From Caballeronia sp. dw_276 (GTDB lineage Bacteria; Pseudomonadota; Gammaproteobacteria; Burkholderiales; Burkholderiaceae), in NCBI RefSeq assembly GCF_018449635.1, contig NZ_JAAVUV010000001.1, positions 558,001 through 622,000 on the forward strand: 64,000 nucleotides of DNA, given 5' to 3'. Position 1 is the stretch's first letter; each line of letters begins with the position of its first letter. The notes under the pieces were generated by a model, which worked only from the letters and a program-made list of their open reading frames with translations, made no database searches and was not told the DNA's origin. Shown here piece by piece: positions 36,533 through 45,294 of the stretch. Position numbers and translations under genes: made by a program.

Positions 36533-37888
36533 TCAGGAAATCGACTTGAACACTGCTTCGAGTTCGGTAAGCAAGCGCGTTGCGTCAGATTCGGAAAATA
36601 CCAGAGGCGGACGGATCTTGAGGATGTTGGCATTGAAACCAGTCGCTGAAATAAGCACGCGCCGTTTGCGCAAGCCGTTCACCAGCGCTGCGGCTGTACT
36701 CGCATCGGTTTCTTTGGTGCCGCGATCCCTGACCATTTCCACACCAATGTACAAACCTGCACCGCGCACGTCGCCGATTTGTTCATATTTGCCTGCGAGT
36801 TCGTTCAGGCCCGCACGGAGAAAACGTCCGACACGTTCCGCATTTTCGAGCAGGTTTTCATCGCGGATAACATTCAATGTTGCTTGCGCCGCCGCGATGG
36901 CCACCGAGTTGCCGCCAAAGGTATTGAAGTAACGCATGTCCGATCCAAAGCGTTCCACGAGTTCCGGTGCGACCGCAATGCCCGCGACAGGGAAACCGTT
37001 TCCCATCGGCTTGCCCATGGAAACAATATCGGGCTGCACGCCGTGGCGCTGATAACCCCAAAGCGCGTCGCCCGTGCGGCCGAAGCCCGACTGAACTTCG
37101 TCCGCAATTAACACGCCGCCCGCGCGATGCACGACGTCGGCGACGGGCTTGAGCAGATCCGTTGGACGCGAATAAATGCCATCGGACGAGAAAATGGAAT
37201 CTGCGATAAACGCCGCCAGTCCTTCGCCTCTGCGTTTGAGGTCATCTATTTGCGCCTGTACCTGGTCGGCAAACCAGCGGCCCATGTTTTCTTGCGTAAT
37301 GCGATAGGAGTCCGGTGCGGGAACGCGCCTGACCCAGGTCCCTAGCGGCGATGCATCGCCTAGCGAAGGGGAAAAGCCTGCAGTCAGATCCGAATTCCCA
37401 TGATAAGCCTCGGACGTGATGATGATGCCTTGCTTGCCCGTGTAATGCTTGGCGATCCGCAGCGACAGATCATTTGCTTCCGAGCCAGTACACGTGAACA
37501 TGGCATGTCCGTTTTCTGCCAGCCGGCCGCCAAAAGTACCCAGCAATTGCTCTGCGTAGTCGAGAATGCCATCCTGGATATAGCGCGTATGCGTGCAGAG
37601 CGTTTGCATCTGCCGGTGGACCGCATCTATCACGCGAGGATGCGCATGTCCGACCGATACCACGTTGTTATAGGCATCGAGGTATTCGTGACCGTCTTTG
37701 TCATAGAGCAATACGCCTTTTCCGCGGCTTACCTGAACCGGGTTGTCATAAAAGAGCCGATAAGCGGGGCCGAGCAGACGTGTGCGGCGTTCTACGGCGT
37801 TCCGGGTTGAATTGTCGAGATGATCGAGTTGTTCCGGGTTGAACGCGTTGACCATTTTGCCGCGGCGGATTTTGGTGGGCGTAGTCAT
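36533..37888 (-). CDS. Class III PLP-dependent aminotransferase/phospho-lyase
   Basis: The enzyme of 451 residues belongs to the subgroup containing ethanolamine-phosphate phospho-lyase and 5-phosphohydroxy-lysine phospho-lyase. Markers are YLDAYNNVVSVGHAHPRVIDAV, the cofactor segment FTCTGSEANDLSLRIAKHYTG, DEVQSGFGRTG and the PLP lysine in SMGKPMGNGFPVAG. The start at 37888 is chosen because AAGGA lies seven bases upstream; an in-frame ATG at 37915 would overlap the kinase gene. The adjacent APH-type kinase would phosphorylate the hydroxyl that this enzyme then eliminates with ammonia. Plain omega-transamination cannot be excluded. Confidence 0.86.
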   Translation of the reverse strand: MTTPTKIRRGKMVNAFNPEQLDHLDNSTRNAVERRTRLLGPAYRLFYDNPVQVSRGKGVLLYDKDGHEYLDAYNNVVSVGHAHPRVIDAVHRQMQTLCTHTRYIQDGILDYAEQLLGTFGGRLAENGHAMFTCTGSEANDLSLRIAKHYTGKQGIIITSEAYHGNSDLTAGFSPSLGDASPLGTWVRRVPAPDSYRITQENMGRWFADQVQAQIDDLKRRGEGLAAFIADSIFSSDGIYSRPTDLLKPVADVVHRAGGVLIADEVQSGFGRTGDALWGYQRHGVQPDIVSMGKPMGNGFPVAGIAVAPELVERFGSDMRYFNTFGGNSVAIAAAQATLNVIRDENLLENAERVGRFLRAGLNELAGKYEQIGDVRGAGLYIGVEMVRDRGTKETDASTAAALVNGLRKRRVLISATGFNANILKIRPPLVFSESDATRLLTELEAVFKSIS

Positions 37889-37904
37889 GGATATGTCCTT
37901 CAAG

Positions 37905-38984
37905 TTATCGGGCACGAGAGAGCAGGGTCGATGAAACCGTATCGACGGAACGCTGCAGGAACCAGTCGAGCTGGGCCCAACCCTGCTCGGTATTTCGCAA
38001 GATGTAGGTCTTGTTCTGCGGGAAAAGGCGTGCGCGCCAAAGCGTGATCAATGCGCGCGCGATCACACGGCCCATGGTGAGATGCGGAATAAGCGCAAGC
38101 TCTTCTTCAGAGAGATCGGCTACGCCAAGGTATCCGTTCAATACATCGCGGCCACGCGCGAAGATATCTTCATCGCGCTGCGCGCAAATGTGGCGCGGCA
38201 ATTGATTGAGCAGCGCGGTAGACACGTCGATTGCAATCGCGGTCCGCACCGCATCGCCGAAGTCGATGACGCCAGTCACGAATTCAGGCCGGGCGTGTTC
38301 CACCACAATGTTCGACTTGCTGAAGTCGTTATGCAGCACCTGACGTCTTAGCAATTTAATCCGTGATTCAAGCGAGACAAACCGCTTTAAAGCAGCGTTG
38401 AGCTTGATTCTTTGTGCGTTGTCTTCAACATGTGAGAGCAGGGGTCCGAGCGTCGCGAGATGCGTCACGTCCCAAGCCAGGACGCGCGAGTCCGCCGGAT
38501 GAGAGAAGTTTTCTGTCGCATGACGCAAACGTCCGAGGATCGCTCCAATACGCTCGCGTTCCAGCGCAGACGAATCGGTGCTGTCTAACGGAACGCCATC
38601 CAGATACGACATAAGGCGCGTTTGACGCAGCTGGCCCGCTGCATCGCGAATTTGAAATTGCACTTGTCCATCACGATTAGGAATCAGCCGTGGAACCGGC
38701 AAGTCGGGATCAGCCGCTTCTATGTGCTGAAGCAACTTCACTTGAAGTGAAATCTCGGCACCATCCTCCGATGGATTGGCAATCTTCAGGATGTACTTGT
38801 TGCCATCGGTGCATTCCACGCGAAACGTATCGTCTTTTTCGGTCGCGAGTCTTGTCAACCGGCCATCGATAGAGAACTGGCCGCGAAGATGTTCGAGTGC
38901 TTCCGGATGCTGCATACCGATATAGGTTGCCGCGAGTCCTCCTTCGTGCGAGGTGCGCCGGACTTCAGGTGTCAAGGGAGTCAT
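37905..38984 (-). CDS. APH-type small-molecule kinase, hydroxylysine kinase-like
   Basis: The kinase of 359 residues has an N-lobe with the ATP-anchoring segment NKYILKIANPSEDGAEISLQVKLLQHI, then the catalytic loop VLHNDFSKSNIVV (HxDxxxxN) and the metal aspartate in GVIDFGDAVRTAIAID. The pattern is closer to hydroxylysine kinase (HYKK/AGPHD1) than to antibiotic phosphotransferases. It precedes the PLP phospho-lyase gene by 16 bases and is divergent from a MocR regulator. A resistance function is unlikely in this setting. Confidence 0.84.
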   Translation of the reverse strand: MTPLTPEVRRTSHEGGLAATYIGMQHPEALEHLRGQFSIDGRLTRLATEKDDTFRVECTDGNKYILKIANPSEDGAEISLQVKLLQHIEAADPDLPVPRLIPNRDGQVQFQIRDAAGQLRQTRLMSYLDGVPLDSTDSSALERERIGAILGRLRHATENFSHPADSRVLAWDVTHLATLGPLLSHVEDNAQRIKLNAALKRFVSLESRIKLLRRQVLHNDFSKSNIVVEHARPEFVTGVIDFGDAVRTAIAIDVSTALLNQLPRHICAQRDEDIFARGRDVLNGYLGVADLSEEELALIPHLTMGRVIARALITLWRARLFPQNKTYILRNTEQGWAQLDWFLQRSVDTVSSTLLSRAR

Positions 38985-39033
38985 AGGTTGGCTGACGAGG
39001 TGTATCGCCTAGGGCGTGCTTGGAAGCTTGTCA

Positions 39034-39067
39034 ATGTACGTGCAACGACCTATACACATACATGTAC
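39034..39067. promoter_or_regulatory. ATGTAC direct repeats in the kinase/MocR divergent region
   Basis: ATGTAC occurs at 39034-39039 and 39062-39067, flanking a TATACACATAC stretch, in the only non-coding gap between the divergent genes. Paired half sites of this kind fit MocR-type operators. Confidence 0.4.
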
Positions 39068-39120
39068 ACTTTGATTGGCGAATCACTAACTGTGCAGGCC
39101 TGCAGGGCACTACACTTTCA

Positions 39121-40551
39121 ATGACAGACTTGATCATGAAACCCGTGCTGACCCTCGATCCAAACGCGGACGAATCGCTTGTGCAGCAGATCGTTGCCGC
39201 ATTAGGCGAGCAAGTGGAAACCAGGCAATGGCGTGCAGGCGGCCGTGTGCCCAGCATTCGGGTGTTTGCCGAGACGCATGGTGTATCGACATTTACCGTG
39301 GTCGAGGCGTATGACAGGCTGGTCGCGCAAGGCGTATTTTTGGCCAGGCGTGGATCGGGTTTTTATGTGGCCGAACAAGCCGCCAAGGCTGAAGGTAAAG
39401 CGCCGGTTTATCAGCTCGATGAAGCGTTTACCAACGGCTGGTCACTAAGGAATGTGTTTGAGCAAACCGAAGGAACCATTCATGCAGGGTCTGGATGGCT
39501 CCCGGAAACATGGTTCGATACGGAAGGTCTGGCGCGTGCTTTGCGGCAGGCAGCGGTCAATCCGGGCAAGTTGCTTGCCTACGGTCATGCTAAGGGATAC
39601 ACGCCGTTAAGGGAACAGATTGCAAGGCAACTCGCGGAGCGCGAGATCGATGTAACCGCCGACGGCGTTCTGACTACGCTTGGTGCGAATCAGGCGCTGG
39701 ATCTCGTGATCAGAAGGCTGACGCAACCCGGCGATACCGTGCTTGTCGATGAACCTTGCTATAGCGATCTGCTTGTTGCCCTGCGTCTTCGCGGCGTCAA
39801 GGTCGCCGGTATTCCCGTGACGCCCACCGGACCTGATGTCGCTTTGCTTGCGCAGGCGTTCGAAAATCACCGGCCGAAGGTGTTTTTCACCAATACGCGC
39901 TTGCACAATCCCACGGGTGCAAGCTATAGCGCGGCGACGGCGTTCAAGGTGCTCAAGCTTGCCGAGACGCATGCCTGCATCGTGGTAGAAGACGATGTAT
40001 GCGCTGATCTGGTTGTGGGAAATCCGCTGACGCTCGCTTCCATGGATCAGCTGAAACGGGTTATTTATATCGGCAGTTTTTCGAAGACTATTGGCGCCGG
40101 GCTGCGAGTGGGATTCGTTGCCGCTGAGCCGTCAATTCTCGAGGGCCTGCTGTATCACAAGCTCGTTTCCGGCATGTCGACACCTACCGTTACCGAGCAT
40201 TTGACGCACACCGTTCTGTTGGAAGGACACTTCAGAAAACAGGTCGAACAATTGCGTGATCGGCTTGCGAATGCGCAGGACAAGACCTGCCGTCGCCTGG
40301 AAACAGCAGGTTTTGAGATTTTTTGCGAGCCGCGTTCAGGCATGTTCGCCTGGGCGCGCGTCAAGCAAGGACAAGTCGATACCGCGAAGCTTTCCGAGCT
40401 AGCAGCCAGAGACAATATTCTTCTCGCGCCCGGGCAGATTTTCTATTCTTCTGGCACGCCGAATTCGTGGTTGCGTTTCAACGTTGCGCACTGCAATTAC
40501 GACCGGCTGTTCGCTTTCCTTGAGACATCGGTTCCGGCATGTCTGGTTTAG
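39121..40551 (+). CDS. MocR-type transcriptional regulator (GntR HTH plus aminotransferase domain)
   Basis: The protein has a GntR winged helix (WRAGGRVPSIRVFAETHGVSTFTVVEAYDRLVAQGVFLARRGSGFYV) and a full fold-type I aminotransferase domain with DEPCYSDLLVALRLRG, NPTGASYS, EDDVCADL and the PLP lysine in GSFSKTIGAGLRVGF. It is 476 residues if started at 39121; starting at 39136 would remove five. It is divergent from the kinase/phospho-lyase operon and is its likely regulator, sensing an amino compound through PLP. Confidence 0.9.
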   Translation: MTDLIMKPVLTLDPNADESLVQQIVAALGEQVETRQWRAGGRVPSIRVFAETHGVSTFTVVEAYDRLVAQGVFLARRGSGFYVAEQAAKAEGKAPVYQLDEAFTNGWSLRNVFEQTEGTIHAGSGWLPETWFDTEGLARALRQAAVNPGKLLAYGHAKGYTPLREQIARQLAEREIDVTADGVLTTLGANQALDLVIRRLTQPGDTVLVDEPCYSDLLVALRLRGVKVAGIPVTPTGPDVALLAQAFENHRPKVFFTNTRLHNPTGASYSAATAFKVLKLAETHACIVVEDDVCADLVVGNPLTLASMDQLKRVIYIGSFSKTIGAGLRVGFVAAEPSILEGLLYHKLVSGMSTPTVTEHLTHTVLLEGHFRKQVEQLRDRLANAQDKTCRRLETAGFEIFCEPRSGMFAWARVKQGQVDTAKLSELAARDNILLAPGQIFYSSGTPNSWLRFNVAHCNYDRLFAFLETSVPACLV

Positions 40552-40565
40552 CGACTCTGGAAATT

Positions 40566-40609
40566 TGCCAAGCCCGTACTCTGTCCGTGTCAGGGCTTGG
40601 CATTTTTTT
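40566..40609 (+). terminator. Terminator after the second MocR gene
   Basis: A perfect 10-bp stem (TGCCAAGCCC / GGGCTTGGCA) with a 17-base loop and seven T. Confidence 0.92.
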
Positions 40610-41647
40610 CTAAGCGACCAGATAACCGTCAAGCGCATCAAGAAGAGGGCCCGGCACTTCTTCGGGAATCAGGTGACCACTGGGAAGCGCGAAGCCTGTA
40701 ACGTTTTCGGCTTCGTTGCGCCATAACGCAAGCACGTCGAACGTCTGCCCCACGGTGCCCTTGCCGCCCCAGAGCGCCAGCAGCGGCGGAGTAGCCTTGC
40801 CCTTGAAAGCGGCCGCGTTTTCCCGGTCGATAGTAACGGTTGCCCGATAGTCTTCACACACTGCATGAATGCAATCCGGATGCGCATAACACCGGAAGTA
40901 CTCGGCGAACGCTTCCGGTGTGACAGCGCCGGGCGTCTTGCTCTGAACATCGAGGTGCGCCCGCAAATATAGCTCCGGTTCTGCACCGACCATACGCTCG
41001 GGAAGCGGGGCTGCCTGGATGTGGAAGAACCACCAGAAATATTTGGTCGCGAATGATTCGTTGGTGTGCGAATACATTTCGTCGGCGGGAGCAATGTCGA
41101 GCGTCACCGCGCGTTGGATAGTCTCGGGGTAATACATCATCATTGCGTGGAGGACGCGACCGCCGCGATCGTGGCCGACTGCCTGGAACTTGTCATGTCC
41201 CAACGTCTTCATGACCTCGATGAGATCCAGGCCCATCATTTTCTTTGAATAATTGACGTGGTTCACGCCGCCTTCGGGTTTGCTCGAGTCGCCGTAGCCG
41301 CGCAGATCGACCAGTACCACCGTGTACTTCTGCGCAAGTTGCGTTGCGACCTTGTGCCATTCCATGTGCGTTGCCGGATGGCCGTGGATCAGCAGCAAAG
41401 GCGGCCCTTCACCGCCTACAAGTGTATTGATGGTTGCACCTGACGTTTTGATAAAGCGTTGTTTGAATCCCGGGAAAAACCGGTTGTTTGCTGCTCGTGC
41501 CGCGACCGACAAAGCCACGCCGGAGGGCGGCGCGGTCGCGGAGCCGGACGCTGCGAATGTATTGCCGGCCAGTCCAATGCCAAACGCGCCTACAGTCGCA
41601 AGGCCGGCTGTCAAGATGTTGCGCCTTTGCTTATTTTCGATTTTCAT
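40610..41647 (-). CDS. Tat-exported alpha/beta hydrolase, haloacetate dehalogenase-like
   Basis: The protein of 345 residues begins MKIENKQRRNILTAGLATVGAFGIGLAGNTFA, a twin-arginine signal peptide. The alpha/beta fold has the oxyanion segment IHGHPATHMEWH, the nucleophile aspartate in VGHDRGGRVLHAM, and the final histidine in PSGHLIPEEVP. An aspartate nucleophile and RGGR context fit haloacetate dehalogenases and epoxide hydrolases. The start is the ATG at 41647; an in-frame TTG five codons earlier is less likely. The true periplasmic substrate is unknown. Confidence 0.87.
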   Translation of the reverse strand: MKIENKQRRNILTAGLATVGAFGIGLAGNTFAASGSATAPPSGVALSVAARAANNRFFPGFKQRFIKTSGATINTLVGGEGPPLLLIHGHPATHMEWHKVATQLAQKYTVVLVDLRGYGDSSKPEGGVNHVNYSKKMMGLDLIEVMKTLGHDKFQAVGHDRGGRVLHAMMMYYPETIQRAVTLDIAPADEMYSHTNESFATKYFWWFFHIQAAPLPERMVGAEPELYLRAHLDVQSKTPGAVTPEAFAEYFRCYAHPDCIHAVCEDYRATVTIDRENAAAFKGKATPPLLALWGGKGTVGQTFDVLALWRNEAENVTGFALPSGHLIPEEVPGPLLDALDGYLVA

Positions 41648-41726
41648 TTTAATGCTGCTCAAAGCGAAAGTTATTTAAGTTCCAAGATGCGAGTTCATTT
41701 GCGCTTGCGGATCCAGGAATCGTGAT

Positions 41727-42014
41727 TCAGTTCGCAGCAGAAACGTCCGCTGAAACCACGTGCTGCGAGGCGCTCTTTTCAGCGAGGCGTTTTTCAGCTG
41801 CTTGAAGATCGCTTGGATAATGGTCGTCGTCAGCTGTAGCGTCGTATCCAACCGATTCGAGGTCGGCCAGTTCTTTCTGGACTTGGGCCCGTGTAACGCC
41901 GGCACCTGATGCTGGCCGGGATTGCTGGGCTTGAACCGACGTGGCAGCTACCCCGCTAAAAGCCATTGCAAGCGCAAAGGTTCGACACGCCTTGGCAAGC
42001 GTTTTAATAGACAT
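41727..42014 (-). CDS. DUF4148 family small exported protein
   Basis: A 95-residue protein with a signal peptide (MSIKTLAKACRTFALAMAFSGVAATSVQA) and the DUF4148 core VTRAQVQKELADLESVGYDATADDDHYPSDLQAAEKRL. The start at 42014 has AAGGAT upstream; a second methionine three codons earlier overlaps it. It lies divergent to the two-component system, 260 bases away, and may belong to its regulon. Confidence 0.87.
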   Translation of the reverse strand: MSIKTLAKACRTFALAMAFSGVAATSVQAQQSRPASGAGVTRAQVQKELADLESVGYDATADDDHYPSDLQAAEKRLAEKSASQHVVSADVSAAN

Positions 42015-42275
42015 GATTCCCATCCTTTATAAACCGATCGTACCGTCGTGGAAATAGTGAATCCGCGCCAGGTAGTCGAGTGGATTAAACAATTTCTTGC
42101 TCCGGGAATAATGCTACTGCTGAAGTCGTTTACAAGGATCCGTCAAATATTAAAACTTGTTAATCTACGGATTTTGTTTGTAAGGTCAACGCTGCAGTTT
42201 GTTTATTTAATCGTCAGTATAGTCATTGTTCGTTAAGATGCGGAATGCTTACTGAGTCGATATCGAGTAAATAAA

Positions 42276-42977
42276 TTGGCTGATAAAACAGATGCGCAGC
42301 GTCGAATTCTGGTTGTCGAGGACGATCACGGCACGGCAGCGGATATTGCCCGGACACTGCGTGGACATGCGTTTGAAGTGGATCTCGCGACGACCGGCGG
42401 CGAGGCGTTACGCAAGGCCTTGGGCGGAGCTTACGACGCCATGACGCTCGACCGCATGCTGCCTGACGCCGATGGAATCATGGTCGTGCGCATCCTGCGA
42501 GAAAACGCCATGGACCTCCCTGTGCTGATGATCAGCGCACTCTCTGATATTGATGAGAAGGTGCGGGGTCTGCGCGCGGGAGGCGACGACTATCTCACCA
42601 AGCCCTATCATCCGGACGAGTTGGTGGTGCGTCTGGAAGTGATGATTCGCCGCAAGGATTCGACACAGGCCGCCAATAACGCGACGTTGAAAGTCGGCAC
42701 GCTTGAAGTCGATCGAATGCGTCAGTCGGTCAGGCGATCGGGCACACTGATTGAACTCAGTCAGGCGGAATACCGGCTGCTGGTCTACATGATGGAACAG
42801 AGCCATTCGGTACTAAGCCGGCCGATGATTTTCGAGGCGGTGTGGGGATACCGCTTCGATCCCGGCACGAATCTGATCGAGGTGCATATCGCCCGCTTGC
42901 GAAAAAAGATTGATACCGAAGGCGAGGAGCCGTTGTTTCATACCATTCGCAACAGAGGTTATCGCCTTGGAGCATGA
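42276..42977 (+). CDS. OmpR-family response regulator
   Basis: A regulator of 233 residues with a receiver domain (VVEDD acidic pocket near residue 15, phospho-acceptor aspartate in YDAMTLDRMLPDADG, and lysine in DYLTKPYHPDELV) and a winged-helix output domain (ELSQAEYRLLVYMMEQSHSVLSRPMI...IEVHIARLRKKID...IRNRGYRL). No ATG is available at the N-terminus; the start is the TTG at 42276. The following kinase gene begins one base after its stop. Confidence 0.92.
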   Translation: MADKTDAQRRILVVEDDHGTAADIARTLRGHAFEVDLATTGGEALRKALGGAYDAMTLDRMLPDADGIMVVRILRENAMDLPVLMISALSDIDEKVRGLRAGGDDYLTKPYHPDELVVRLEVMIRRKDSTQAANNATLKVGTLEVDRMRQSVRRSGTLIELSQAEYRLLVYMMEQSHSVLSRPMIFEAVWGYRFDPGTNLIEVHIARLRKKIDTEGEEPLFHTIRNRGYRLGA

Positions 42978-42978
42978 C

Positions 42979-44340
42979 ATGTGGCCGCTCGGTTCGTCCT
43001 GGTTTCGGTCTTCGGTGGTCAGGCTGCTCGTCTCGTACCTGTTGCTGTTTGTCATTTCCACATCCTTGCTCTTCGGGCTGGTCTACTTGCGTTCGTCTCA
43101 GGCGATGTTCGTTCAGGCCGATTCCATTCTGCTTTGGGAGGCGCGCTATTTTGATTCGTTCAAGGACGCTGAGCTTGCAAGGCAGATCGATTATCGAATT
43201 ACGCATCAGCGGTTGGGGAATTTTTATGGGCTGTTTAACGCAAGTGGCTTTCGACTTGCGGGCAACATTGCAGTGCTTCCTCGGAAAGCCGAGGACGAAC
43301 ACCAGACGCGCAGTTTCAACGAAGTACTTTCAGTGGACGGCCGCCTTGACCGGCCGCTTTCGCGCATGCTGGTTGAGCGGTATGCCGATGGTGGTCGCCT
43401 TGTCATCGCGCGCGATTTGAGTGACGTCATGCAATTGCGGCGCACGATAATGAATACGCTTCTGTGGGGCGATCTATTTGCGCTCGTGCTTTGTATCGGT
43501 GGAGGGATGGCCCTTTCCATTCGGCAGGTGAGGCGGGTTCGGCGCGTGGTCGAGGTTGCCGGGCAGATTTCGAACGGCGATCTTGGCAAGCGTTTTCCTG
43601 ATCGGAATCGCGATGAAATCGACGTGTTATCGCGCGTGATAAACCAGATGCTGGGCCGCATCGAAAGCCTGATGGGCGAGGTCAAGAGTGCATGCGACAA
43701 CATCGCTCACGATCTACGTTCGCCGCTTAGCCGTGCGCGTCTTGCAATGGCACGAGCCGCCGATGCAGCGCCGGGCGAAACACAGGAATTTGTCGATCAG
43801 GCTATCGCCGAAACCGATATCACGCTCGCACGTTTCAGCGCGCTCTTGCGGATATCCGAGATCGAAGCGCGCGGGCGGCGGGATGGCTTCAAAATGATCG
43901 ACCTGAAAGTGGTGATCGATCAAGTGCTCGAAGTGCTTGAGCCATTGCTGGAAGAGCAGCAGATCGCGATTGAGCGCGAACTTGCCGATACCGCCATCGT
44001 GAACGGCGACGGTGAACTGCTGTTCGAAGCGGTTTATAACCTGCTCGACAATGCCATCAAGTTTTCGCGGCCCGGAGACGTCATCGAGTTAAGCTTAAGT
44101 ACCACGCCGCAAGCTTACACACTGTCGGTGCGCGATCACGGTGTCGGAATTCCGGAAAGCGAACTGGGCATGATTGGCCAGCGGTTTTATCGTGGCGCTT
44201 CGGTCGCTGCCATTCCAGGTTCCGGACTTGGCATGAGTCTGGTGATCGCCGTCTCGCGTCTTCACGGCTTCACAATACATGTCTCGCGTGAAGCGCCGGG
44301 AACATGTGTGCGTATGGAATGCTGGCCGCACGGCGCGTGA
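42979..44340 (+). CDS. Sensor histidine kinase
   Basis: The kinase of 453 residues has two membrane helices (about 14-36 and 155-175) around a periplasmic sensor loop of 115 residues, a HAMP linker, the dimerisation histidine in CDNIAHDLRSPLSRAR, the N box in VYNLLDNAIKFS and the G boxes in VRDHGVGIPESELGMIG and GSGLGMSLV. GGAG precedes the ATG at 42979. It pairs with the upstream OmpR-type regulator. The signal is unknown; the nearby divergent DUF4148 gene is a candidate target. Confidence 0.92.
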   Translation: MWPLGSSWFRSSVVRLLVSYLLLFVISTSLLFGLVYLRSSQAMFVQADSILLWEARYFDSFKDAELARQIDYRITHQRLGNFYGLFNASGFRLAGNIAVLPRKAEDEHQTRSFNEVLSVDGRLDRPLSRMLVERYADGGRLVIARDLSDVMQLRRTIMNTLLWGDLFALVLCIGGGMALSIRQVRRVRRVVEVAGQISNGDLGKRFPDRNRDEIDVLSRVINQMLGRIESLMGEVKSACDNIAHDLRSPLSRARLAMARAADAAPGETQEFVDQAIAETDITLARFSALLRISEIEARGRRDGFKMIDLKVVIDQVLEVLEPLLEEQQIAIERELADTAIVNGDGELLFEAVYNLLDNAIKFSRPGDVIELSLSTTPQAYTLSVRDHGVGIPESELGMIGQRFYRGASVAAIPGSGLGMSLVIAVSRLHGFTIHVSREAPGTCVRMECWPHGA

Positions 44341-44341
44341 A

Positions 44342-45142
44342 TCAGTACTGTGCGGTTCGTCGCGGAAGTGTTAACGCGGCGTCAGTGGGCGTCATACCTT
44401 CCCGCGAAATCAGATAGTCGACGCGGGAAACTTCCTCGTTACCAATGCGCGTCCGACGCAACTCCTCAACGGCCTCATGCGGCAACATTGAAAGCAGGTT
44501 TTTGCTCACAATAAGCGTCGCGTCATCGGTTTGACCAAGCAGTTTCAGCGGATCTTCAAGTTCTCGTATGGCATGCTTTTCGTGGAGAAACTGCGGTCGC
44601 CACAACGGCGTCACAATCCATCGCCGGTTCCGGACCGCTGCTTCGAATGCGCCCACGCAGTCATCGAGTGTTCCGTTGCGGAACTCGTATCCGTGTTCGC
44701 CAAGTCTGTATTGCTGGATGATCTCCTTTGAGAACCGGCTGATACCCGCGCCCGGCCCTATGCCTTGAATCAGTTTGGTCATCTGCGATGCAACCTCAGG
44801 CTTGCGCAGGTCGTGGATGCTGCGCACTGCATCTGCAGGAATGTAATCGGGCGCGCCCCACAATGCATATGGCCTATATAACACGCTGAGCTTTTCAAAC
44901 CGATCCGCAATAGCTTCAAAGTAGACGCCATGACTGCTGGGCAACCACGCGCTGCATAACATGTCGGCTGCGCCACTCTCGAGCAACTCGAATGCCTGCT
45001 CATGCGGCGCAAACGTCTCGTGGACCGTGATGTCGTGGCGCATCAGGACAGCTTGAGCGATAGCCGACGCTGCCCGATGAAACGACAGGTCGATTGTGAC
45101 GAGCTTGATTTTGGTAGACGATTTCACGGGCGATGTTCTCAA
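44342..45142 (-). CDS. OpuAC-type glycine betaine-binding domain protein without signal peptide
   Basis: The protein of 266 residues is a ProX/OpuAC binding domain (VTIDLSFHRAASAIAQAVLMRHDITV; SAWLPSSHGVYFEAI; GIGPGAGISRFSKEIIQQY; WIVTPLWRPQFLHEKHAIREL). It starts MRTSPVKSSTKIKLVTIDLSF with no hydrophobic signal, so it should stay in the cytoplasm. No transporter gene is near. It may be an intracellular sensor or storage protein for a quaternary amine. It is divergent from a LysR gene and convergent with the histidine kinase. Confidence 0.82.
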   Translation of the reverse strand: MRTSPVKSSTKIKLVTIDLSFHRAASAIAQAVLMRHDITVHETFAPHEQAFELLESGAADMLCSAWLPSSHGVYFEAIADRFEKLSVLYRPYALWGAPDYIPADAVRSIHDLRKPEVASQMTKLIQGIGPGAGISRFSKEIIQQYRLGEHGYEFRNGTLDDCVGAFEAAVRNRRWIVTPLWRPQFLHEKHAIRELEDPLKLLGQTDDATLIVSKNLLSMLPHEAVEELRRTRIGNEEVSRVDYLISREGMTPTDAALTLPRRTAQY

Positions 45143-45217
45143 GGTGATTCACTTGATGTCTGGAATTCGCATTCTCGGCAGCTATGGCTTGGGAAAACAG
45201 CCGCGCGAGCCGATAAC

Positions 45218-45240
45218 ATTTTCGTCATAATCACGAAAAT
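45218..45240. promoter_or_regulatory. Perfect inverted repeat in the OpuAC/LysR divergent region
   Basis: ATTTTCGT and ACGAAAAT flank seven bases, about 55 bases before the LysR start. The size and place fit a LysR operator controlling both divergent genes. Confidence 0.55.
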
Positions 45241-45294
45241 TGCCTTGAAGGTCTTGAGCGGCATAACCGCGTCCCTCTTAATCTCTTAGAGCCC

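Noticed and set aside
37905-38984. Aminoglycoside resistance kinase
   Set aside because: The fold is shared, but the sequence and operon context (PLP phospho-lyase, HAD, MocR) point to small-metabolite catabolism.
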